This document shows positions 15,437 through 21,637 of a DNA stretch of 24,983 bases, in pieces. The stretch spans positions 1-24,983 of the forward strand of contig SPBW01000014.1 in the NCBI GenBank assembly GCA_004525685.1, read 5' to 3'. Position 1 is the first letter of the stretch. Every line of letters starts with the position of its first letter. The notes beneath the pieces are model-generated. The model did no database searches. It was not told the DNA's origin and saw only the letters and a program-made list of their open reading frames with translations. A program made the position numbers and the translations under genes. Source of the stretch: Candidatus Atribacteria bacterium. GTDB taxonomy: Bacteria; Bipolaricaulota; Bipolaricaulia; UBA7950; UBA9294.

Positions 15437-15524
15437 ATTCCTATTGATCCGATGGCGAGATTCTCCTATTCACCCGATGAAAGTGGGCGCTTCGTACTCG
15501 AATTGCTGGCGTATTCACCCAATG
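15437..15524. repeat. Three imperfect repeats in the antiporter leader
   Basis: On the plus strand CCTATTGATCCGATG (15440-15454), CCTATTCACCCGATG (15465-15479) and GTATTCACCCAATG (15511-15524) are clearly related. They occupy the gap between the glycosyltransferase stop and the antiporter start, with spacings of 25 and about 45 bp. GATTCTC also occurs twice here. They may be regulator sites or a decayed small repeat. There is no CRISPR-like regularity. Confidence 0.5.
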
Positions 15525-15538
15525 GGGGGATTCTCGTG

Positions 15539-16189
15539 TCACGTGATTCGTAGCTTCTTGAACAACCATTTTGTCATGTGTCCGTACATCTTGAGGCGGT
15601 CGATCATCCCTCGGCGGAACCCTCGCTTTTCTTCTTTCAGCACGTGAGTCACGCCTTCTAGCTTGATGTATTCCTTCACCCAGTCTTCTTTGGCGGCCAG
15701 TCGGGAGAGCGCAATCTCGATGCCGAAATCTACTTCTTCGACCTCAACGAACTGTTTGGCGCGCTCCCACAGCTTCCGAGTGAGCACGCGCTGTCCCGAA
15801 GCATAGGGGTTGATCTTCTGGGCCAAGTCTGTGTTCTTTCGACCGTTGGCAAAGACCCCAACAGCCATATCCAGGTTCAGTTCCTGATACTGGCGAATCA
15901 GCTTGTCCACATGCATGGTCGTTAATCCAACAAGATCCGCATCCAGGAACAGGAATGTATCATTCTTTGCTAGCGATATGCCATAATCCAGCGCAACGGC
16001 CTTGCCCTTGTTCTCTGGCAGTCTGACGACGCGAACAGGGAACAATTTCGCTTCTTCTCCTGTTCCATCGTCCGATCCATCATCCACGACAATGACGTCA
16101 TCAACCAGAGTACTGGCAACGACAGCGCGCAGAACTGAGCTAATTCGCCCGGCCTCGTTAAATGCGGGTACCACCACGGAAATTTTCAT
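15539..16189 (-). CDS. Family 2 glycosyltransferase
   Basis: This GT-A fold enzyme transfers a sugar from a nucleotide-sugar donor. Starting at ATG 16189 gives 216 residues beginning MKISVVVPAFNE, the usual start of the family. VVDDGSDDGT (34-43) binds the nucleotide, ENKGKA (59-64) is conserved, and FLDADLVG (81-88) supplies the metal-binding DXD. There is no membrane span, though the basic C-terminal part (RGFRRGMIDRLKMYG...) could sit on the membrane. The frame opens to a TTG at 16303, but a good promoter at 16242-16270 lies inside that extension, so I prefer the shorter form. No close ribosome binding site is seen. Acceptor unknown; polyprenol-phosphate or envelope glycan are options. Confidence 0.85.
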   Translation of the reverse strand: MKISVVVPAFNEAGRISSVLRAVVASTLVDDVIVVDDGSDDGTGEEAKLFPVRVVRLPENKGKAVALDYGISLAKNDTFLFLDADLVGLTTMHVDKLIRQYQELNLDMAVGVFANGRKNTDLAQKINPYASGQRVLTRKLWERAKQFVEVEEVDFGIEIALSRLAAKEDWVKEYIKLEGVTHVLKEEKRGFRRGMIDRLKMYGHMTKWLFKKLRIT

Positions 16190-16241
16190 ACGATCAGATA
16201 GAACCGGTCGATCGGCTAACTGCCCCCCGATTACAGGCCAT

Positions 16242-16270
16242 ATTCTAGCGACTGGAGCCATACAAGTCAA
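16242..16270 (-). promoter_or_regulatory. Strong predicted promoter in front of the glycosyltransferase
   Basis: On the minus strand TTGACT (16265-16270) and TAGAAT (16242-16247) are separated by exactly 17 bp, near the sigma70 consensus. It sits in the 117-bp gap after dinG and would allow the genes from the glycosyltransferase to hflX to be expressed apart from the miaB-dinG part, with a leader of about 46 nt. Confidence 0.65.
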
Positions 16271-16306
16271 TTCTGAACTGCCCCTACACGTTTGCTCAGA
16301 CAATCA

Positions 16307-18808
16307 TCAAGACGAGCTGTCAAACCAGCTCACCGCTTCAGACAACAGGGTGTTGGCATCTGCCATCGTTTCGATCTTCACGGGCAACGATTTCGCAAGA
16401 AGCTTCCCATATCCCCGTGTCACAATGCGCTGGTCCGTAAGAAATACCAAGCCGCGATCACCCGTCGTCCGAATCAGGCGCCCGATTCCTTGGCGAAGCT
16501 TCATCCCTGCAAGTGGAAGCGACAATTCCATGAATGGATCACGTCCCGTCCGCATCATGCGATCGCCCATCGCTGCCAGCACGGGATCCGTGGGCACGGG
16601 AAAGGGCAGCCGCGAGATGAGCAGAATCTCCAGCTCTTCGCCAGGGAAGTCAACGCCCTCCCAGAAGCTTTCTGTTCCAAGAAGCCACATCGGACGATCT
16701 GCACTTCGGAACTGATCAATCAACGCTCGGCGAGACAGCTCCCCCTGCACAAGTGTGTTTACGTGGGCGGGCAACATCTCCTTGACAGCCTGCATCATGG
16801 CATACGACGTGAACAGGGCCAATCCATTCTTTCCCGTCCGTTCAGACAAACTCGCAATCAGCGTCGCCAGTGCCAGCGCATAGGACGGCAACTCGCCATG
16901 TGCCGGCGGTATGTACCGCGGGACAAGGATGCGCATGCGATCCTCGTAGGCAAACGGACTTTCTGCAATCATTGAGGAGATGGCAAATGCATCGTCTGTG
17001 AGCCCGATGGATCGGCAAATGTACTCGAAGCTGCCCGCCAGAGACAGCGTGGCCGAGGTTAGGACCAATGATTTCAGTCTTGGATACAACAGCTGCTCCA
17101 AGAACGGGGCCACGTCCATTGGCGTTGCGTGAAATGCCAACGTATGGGGGCTACGCTCAAACCAGTGCACTGTATTCTCAGAAGGTGGAATCGACATCGC
17201 TGAAACAACGTCTCTTAGCCCTTGTACGATGCGGATGAATCCCTCAAGTTCCTTCAATGGCTCCTCGTCTTCGATGTGGTCGGACAGAGAATCAAGCGCA
17301 CTCTCCAACTGCGTCAACAAGATCGGCATTTCGCCAATCTCATCAGACAGCTCAGTGAGCGCAGAAAAATCGGCCCTCCGCTCGTCGGGCAGGTTCTCAT
17401 CCAGTTGCTTGAATACTGTGACTACTTGTTTGCGCAGCCTGCTTAGCAGATCGCCAATCCTCTGCGAGGGCTCAATCCCGCCGACAAACGGCGTGCGTTG
17501 TAGCCATCCACGCCGACGACCTGATGGAGCCAGATCATCCGCCAGACGGACAAACGCTCTCTCAGTTAGCTGGCGAGTGAAGGCCATTCGCGCAACAGAC
17601 TCAAGCGTGTGAGCTTCATCGACGACCAGATGCGTGTACTTCCCAAGAACCACGTTGTCGACAGCGAGATCCCCCAGCAATAACGAGTGGTTCACGACCA
17701 CCAGGTCTGCGCGACGTGCACGGCGGCGGGCAAGCACGGAGAAGCACTCTTCACAATGTTGGCAGAATGCACCCGTGCAGTGGTGTGGTGAATCGCACAA
17801 TCTTCGCCACAGCCGGCGCGCCTCAGGATCGGATTGGAATGCGCTGTTCTCTTCGATATCTCCTGTCTGTGTCTCCACGATCCAGCGCACTAGCGGCGCC
17901 AACAGCGGCAGCAGAATGTCCTGTTCGAGGCTCTCCGTCAACTCTCCAATGAGCGCATGCCAGCGCCGAAGACACAAGTAGTTCTCTCTCCCCTTGAGCA
18001 GCGCGACCTCCAGATCGGGCATCAGGCGCTTGACGAGGAACGGGAGGTCCTTGCCATAGAGCTGCTCCTGCAACTGTCGCGTTCGCGTCGACACAAGAAC
18101 GCGGTCAGAGGGATTCTTCTGAAGATGCAGGATGGCAGGGATCAAGTAGGCGAACGTCTTTCCTGTTCCTGGGCCTGCCTCAACCAGCGCAGCATGCCCG
18201 TGTCGAAAGGCATGGTCAATGGCCTCAGCCATGTGCAGCTGCCCCGTTCGAACCTCAAACGTCCCGAATGACGATGCAATAGGGCCGTTGGCCGCCAGCG
18301 CAGCTTGCGCTGAAGGTACAGCCACTTCCTCTGGTCCGACATCCTCTCCCCCGCGACCTGCAAGAACTCTAGCCTCTGGCACTGCCGGTCGAGGAATGAC
18401 CAAGATCCCCATGAGAACCTCTGCTATCGGAGATGGCAGTAGCTGCGCGACCAAGGCCACCACTTCTCGATCTAGAGACACGGCCTCAGATAGCAAGGCC
18501 TCAAGCAATCGTGCCAGTCGTTTGGTTTCCGAGCCCTGTTTCTCGATCCCAAAGTGGGCACACACCGATTCCATCGTGTGCTCCACGAGAGTAGGCAGCA
18601 AGACGCGGGACAACAAGCTGAGGCTGATTGTGCGATCATGCAGTACAGCCCCTGATTCGGCCTCAAAGCTGACGCGCAGACGCACGTCGTCGGGTGGCAA
18701 AGCTGCGACCTTCTTGCCCTTCTCAAGGTCATAGAGATGGCAGGATGTTGCCCCTTCCATCCATACGCGGGCAAGGCCGAGCTCGCTCCAGGAGAACTCC
18801 ATCGGCAC
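16307..18808 (-). CDS. dinG: DinG-family Fe-S DNA helicase (XPD-like)
   Basis: This superfamily 2 5'-3' helicase acts in DNA repair and R-loop removal. The 833-residue product has Walker A AGPGTGKT (211-218), Fe-S ligands Cys279 (YLC), Cys344, Cys349 and Cys355 (CX4CX5C), DEAH (397-400), SATL, then helicase domain 2 with GTESFWEGVDFPG and RQGIGRLIRT. All core motifs are present. The first ~185 residues match no domain I recognise; a stretch near 80-105 faintly recalls the end of DnaQ-like exonucleases fused to DinG in Firmicutes, but catalytic acidic motifs are not visible. The GTG start shares a base with the upstream stop (TAGTG); ATG 18802 is an alternative. Translational coupling with the CBS gene is likely. 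Confidence 0.93.
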   Translation of the reverse strand: MPMEFSWSELGLARVWMEGATSCHLYDLEKGKKVAALPPDDVRLRVSFEAESGAVLHDRTISLSLLSRVLLPTLVEHTMESVCAHFGIEKQGSETKRLARLLEALLSEAVSLDREVVALVAQLLPSPIAEVLMGILVIPRPAVPEARVLAGRGGEDVGPEEVAVPSAQAALAANGPIASSFGTFEVRTGQLHMAEAIDHAFRHGHAALVEAGPGTGKTFAYLIPAILHLQKNPSDRVLVSTRTRQLQEQLYGKDLPFLVKRLMPDLEVALLKGRENYLCLRRWHALIGELTESLEQDILLPLLAPLVRWIVETQTGDIEENSAFQSDPEARRLWRRLCDSPHHCTGAFCQHCEECFSVLARRRARRADLVVVNHSLLLGDLAVDNVVLGKYTHLVVDEAHTLESVARMAFTRQLTERAFVRLADDLAPSGRRRGWLQRTPFVGGIEPSQRIGDLLSRLRKQVVTVFKQLDENLPDERRADFSALTELSDEIGEMPILLTQLESALDSLSDHIEDEEPLKELEGFIRIVQGLRDVVSAMSIPPSENTVHWFERSPHTLAFHATPMDVAPFLEQLLYPRLKSLVLTSATLSLAGSFEYICRSIGLTDDAFAISSMIAESPFAYEDRMRILVPRYIPPAHGELPSYALALATLIASLSERTGKNGLALFTSYAMMQAVKEMLPAHVNTLVQGELSRRALIDQFRSADRPMWLLGTESFWEGVDFPGEELEILLISRLPFPVPTDPVLAAMGDRMMRTGRDPFMELSLPLAGMKLRQGIGRLIRTTGDRGLVFLTDQRIVTRGYGKLLAKSLPVKIETMADANTLLSEAVSWFDSSS

Positions 18809-19242
18809 TACAGGAAGTGCCTTAAGAGATCGATCCTCCGCACGCGGCCGACCAGTCGTCCATCCCCATCGACGACAGGAACATTCTTGACTCCCTTGCG
18901 AATGATGAGATCGGCAGCCTGCAAGTCATCATCGTCCTCAGTTACAGACATAACTGGAGTGCGAACAAACTTCTCGATGGGCTGATCGGCGATTTGCGAC
19001 AGCTTTCTGCTCAGCTGGTTCATGTCAGGGATAAACGATGTCGAGTGCAGCATCTCGAAATATCCTGGCAACGCAGCGCGAATGAGATCCTTCTCCGAAA
19101 TGATACCGGTCAAGCGTCCCTCTTCATCAACGACGGGGACGTTCGGCATTTCTGCGTTGTTGAGGATGAAGATCAACTCGCGAACCGGCATGTCTTTTTC
19201 TACAGCGGTCAGATCTTTGGTCATAATGTCGCGAACCTTCAC
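18808..19242 (-). CDS. CBS-pair domain protein
   Basis: The 144-residue protein is a Bateman module and little else: CBS 1 (about 1-57: VRDIMTKDLTAVEKD, NVPVVDEEGRLTGIISEKDL) and CBS 2 (about 90-144: VMSVTEDDDDLQAADLI, NVPVVDGDGRLVGRVRRIDLL). Such pairs bind adenosyl nucleotides and often regulate a partner. The start is the GTG at 19242, which has GGAGG five bases upstream; the longer frame into the kinase gene lacks similarity. It follows the PfkB-family kinase by 10 bp, so energy-state control of that kinase or of DinG is possible but unproven. Confidence 0.9.
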   Translation of the reverse strand: MKVRDIMTKDLTAVEKDMPVRELIFILNNAEMPNVPVVDEEGRLTGIISEKDLIRAALPGYFEMLHSTSFIPDMNQLSRKLSQIADQPIEKFVRTPVMSVTEDDDDLQAADLIIRKGVKNVPVVDGDGRLVGRVRRIDLLRHFL

Positions 19243-19252
19243 GAGTTCCTCC

Positions 19253-20209
19253 TCACAACCGCGCCAGAGTGATTCCCTGCAGCTCTTGCTCGATGACGTC
19301 CATGTTCCGGCAGATCTTCTCCTCAGATTCCGCGCTGGCAAGCCCCGCAGCCAGCCCGAACTTTAGGGCCTCTTCTAGTGGCGCGTCTTGGACAAGCTTG
19401 TACAGGATACCTCCCAAGAATACGTCATCTGCGCCAACCAGGTTCTTGAACTTGGAGGTGGGCGTCGCCGCCTTGATCTCCCACACATCGTTACGCGTGA
19501 TAGCAATATCGCCTGTGACATCGTGCGAGATGATGACGATCTCTGCCCCGACGGCGATCATATGTCGCCCGGCGTCAACAATGGCATCTACAGACGTCAG
19601 CCCCTTGCCTTCCAAAGTCATGTGTTCTCGCGTGTCTGGCTTGACGATGTATGGAAAAGCACCTAGAGCACGGGTCAAGGCTTCTCCGCCTGTACTCAGA
19701 ATAACCTTGGCACCAGCGTCCTTGGCCATTTTCGCCATCTCGCCATAGATGCCAGGATCGACCCCCGGAGGGATGCTGCCTCCCAGGACCACCCACGTGG
19801 CGCGACTAAGCATGCCTCGATACCGCCGCATGAGGCGATCAACTTCGACGGGGAGAATCGTCTGTCCTGCTTCGTTCACAAGGTTGGGGCTGTGCTCTCG
19901 ACCCACTTGAAGGAGTGTCACATTGATGCGTGTTTCACCGTGTGTCCATACGAAATTCGTGGTCACACCCTCGTCGCGCAGATCGCGCACCACAACGTGG
20001 CCCGTATGTCCCCCGACAAAACCCATGGCGACGTTCTCCATACCGAATCTGGAAAGGAAGACAGAGATATTCACACCTTTGCCGCCTGCAGACGTCGAGC
20101 TGCGGATCGCGCGCGTTAGAAACTCTTCTTGCGTGACATCGCACATCTTCAAGCCGTCCACCCAATACATCTTGTCAACCGCCGGGTTCAACGTCACTGT
20201 CACGATCAT
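19253..20209 (-). CDS. PfkB-family kinase, 1-phosphofructokinase/LacC type, atypical motif
   Basis: Members phosphorylate fructose 1-phosphate, tagatose 6-phosphate or related sugars. The 318 residues start VTVTLNPAVDK, then SAGGKGVNIS (40-49), GFVGG (63-67), TRINVTL (93-99) and LGGSIPPGV (142-150), all typical of this branch. The C-terminal signature is altered: GADDVF (259-264) replaces GAGDS, keeping the catalytic Asp262 but changing the anion-hole Gly to Asp, and ISHDVTGD stands where S-x-G-x-x-G is usual; KPD replaces KPN. It may have a different substrate or reduced activity. GGAGGAG lies 4 bases before ATG 20209, and the start overlaps the miaB stop by 4 bp (ATGA). Family certain, substrate not. 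Confidence 0.88.
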   Translation of the reverse strand: MIVTVTLNPAVDKMYWVDGLKMCDVTQEEFLTRAIRSSTSAGGKGVNISVFLSRFGMENVAMGFVGGHTGHVVVRDLRDEGVTTNFVWTHGETRINVTLLQVGREHSPNLVNEAGQTILPVEVDRLMRRYRGMLSRATWVVLGGSIPPGVDPGIYGEMAKMAKDAGAKVILSTGGEALTRALGAFPYIVKPDTREHMTLEGKGLTSVDAIVDAGRHMIAVGAEIVIISHDVTGDIAITRNDVWEIKAATPTSKFKNLVGADDVFLGGILYKLVQDAPLEEALKFGLAAGLASAESEEKICRNMDVIEQELQGITLARL

Positions 20210-21519
20210 GGCTCTCCTCCAGAGTTCTCTCTGTGAAGTATACATCCCGAGAGCGACGATGCAGAACTACCTTCCACTCGGACGGTCACCATTTCGCCAA
20301 TCTCCGCAACCCCCGCACACATCACAGTTCGATGATCACCTGAACGTCCGTACAGCTCTCCCATTCGCGTCTTCCCCTCGATCAGGACCTCTACATTGCT
20401 GCCCAGCAATCGCTGATTCTCTTCCTGCGCAATCGCCCTCTGCCGAACGAGGATCAGGCCAAGCCGATCCTCTTTCTTACAGGTAGGCACATCATCTGTC
20501 AGATCGGCGCCCTTCGTCAATGGGCGGGGCGAGTACTTGGCAGCAAAGACTGACCCAAATCGAACGCGTTCAATGAGATCCATCGTCTTCCGGAAATCCG
20601 CGTCGCTCTCACCAGGGAAGCCAACAATAATGTCTGTTGTAATGTTCAGGTCAGGCATAATATCGCGACCCAACTCCGCGATTGTTGTGTAGCGATCCCG
20701 GTCATATCCTCGATTCATGGCGCGAAGCACATCATCAGATCCCGATTGACAGGCAAGATGTAGATGATGGCAGACGTTGGGCTCATCGCTCATGACCTGA
20801 AGTATGCGCTCAGAGAGATCCTTAGGATGCGACGTCGTGAAGCGAATACGGGGGATGCCCGTCTGAGCCACTGCCTTCAGGAGGTCTGCGAAACTCCCAT
20901 GCTTGGCCTGATCCGTTCCGTATGAATTCACATTCTGCCCGAGCAAGAGAACCTCGCGAAACCCATCCGCGAGCAGTTGCTCTACTTCACTCAGGATCAG
21001 GTCTTTCGGACGGCTGCGCATCGGCCCCCGCGCATAGGGAACGATGCAGTAGGTGCAGAAGTTTGAACATCCTTCAGTGATCGTGACCATTCCCGAGACG
21101 CCGTTTCCCCGCCTGACCTTCAATTCCGTGTCGAAGATGGGTTCTGATAATTCCGCAACACGCTCTGTCCTGGCCCGCTCAATCAGTGATGGTAGAGACT
21201 GGTGCCCACTGGAGCCGAACACGAAATCAATCGAGGCAATGCGTTTGAGCAGTGCAGCGCCATGAATTTGTCCGAGACATCCTCCGACACCCAGGACCAC
21301 CTGACGCTTTCTCTTCTCCTCAACGACCGCTCCGATGCGTCCAAACACCTTCTCTTCTGCTTTCTGCCTCACCATGCACCCGTTGAAGATGACGACATCC
21401 GCTCGTTCCAGATCCTCTTCGAGCACATAGCCAGCCGAAACAAGCACGCCAGCGATCTCCTCTGATTGATGGAGATTCATCTGGCATCCCCAAGTTTCGA
21501 TGTAAACACGCGTCTTCAT
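20206..21519 (-). CDS. miaB: tRNA-2-methylthio-N6-dimethylallyladenosine synthase
   Basis: MiaB is a radical SAM methylthiotransferase that modifies A37 of tRNAs reading UNN codons. The 437 residues show the N-terminal UPF0004 domain with cluster ligands Cys12 (GCQMN), Cys48 (NGCMVR) and Cys81 (GGCLGQ), the radical SAM motif Cys151, 155, 158 (CSNFCTYC) and the PYARGPMRSR stretch, and a C-terminal TRAM domain. NGC replaces the more usual NTC; the ligand remains. GCQMN and the motif set favour MiaB over MtaB or RimO. It is the first gene of the long minus-strand run. The ribosome binding site (CAGGG) is weak, and the predicted promoter lies very close to the ATG. Confidence 0.94.
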   Translation of the reverse strand: MKTRVYIETWGCQMNLHQSEEIAGVLVSAGYVLEEDLERADVVIFNGCMVRQKAEEKVFGRIGAVVEEKRKRQVVLGVGGCLGQIHGAALLKRIASIDFVFGSSGHQSLPSLIERARTERVAELSEPIFDTELKVRRGNGVSGMVTITEGCSNFCTYCIVPYARGPMRSRPKDLILSEVEQLLADGFREVLLLGQNVNSYGTDQAKHGSFADLLKAVAQTGIPRIRFTTSHPKDLSERILQVMSDEPNVCHHLHLACQSGSDDVLRAMNRGYDRDRYTTIAELGRDIMPDLNITTDIIVGFPGESDADFRKTMDLIERVRFGSVFAAKYSPRPLTKGADLTDDVPTCKKEDRLGLILVRQRAIAQEENQRLLGSNVEVLIEGKTRMGELYGRSGDHRTVMCAGVAEIGEMVTVRVEGSSASSLSGCILHRENSGGEP

Positions 21520-21530
21520 GGCTTGCCCTG

Positions 21531-21559
21531 ACTATACATCATTGCCAAACAGTCATCCA
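21531..21559 (-). promoter_or_regulatory. Possible promoter of miaB
   Basis: On the minus strand TATAGT (21531-21536) follows TGGATG (21554-21559) after 17 bp. The -35 is weak. The implied start of transcription is only about 5 nt before the miaB ATG. Confidence 0.35.
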
Positions 21560-21600
21560 TTGCAGTTGGGAACAAGCTTTCCTCGATGCGACAACTGCCC

Positions 21601-21630
21601 TGGTTCGAACCGCTTCCTGTTCGGTACACT
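21601..21630 (+). promoter_or_regulatory. Predicted promoter of the LptG-LptD fusion gene
   Basis: TGGTTC (21601-21606) and TACACT (21625-21630) are 18 bp apart, with TGGTTCG and GGTACACT identical in sequence and spacing to the promoter of the XRE gene. The -10 box ends 7 bp before the ATG, which would give a nearly leaderless mRNA; no ribosome binding site is visible. Confidence 0.4.
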
Positions 21631-21637
21631 GAACGTC

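Noticed and set aside
15437..15524. CRISPR-like repeats
   Set aside because: Only three degenerate short copies with unequal spacing, and no cas genes.
16190..16303. 38-residue N-terminal extension of the glycosyltransferase from TTG
   Set aside because: It lacks a ribosome binding site and contains a near-consensus promoter; the family starts at MKISVVVPAFNE.
21518..21637. N-terminal extension of the LptG-LptD fusion to the upstream ATG
   Set aside because: The ATG shares a CATG with the miaB start, has no ribosome binding site, and the 40 added residues do not resemble the permease family, which begins with the RYLLRQ stretch.
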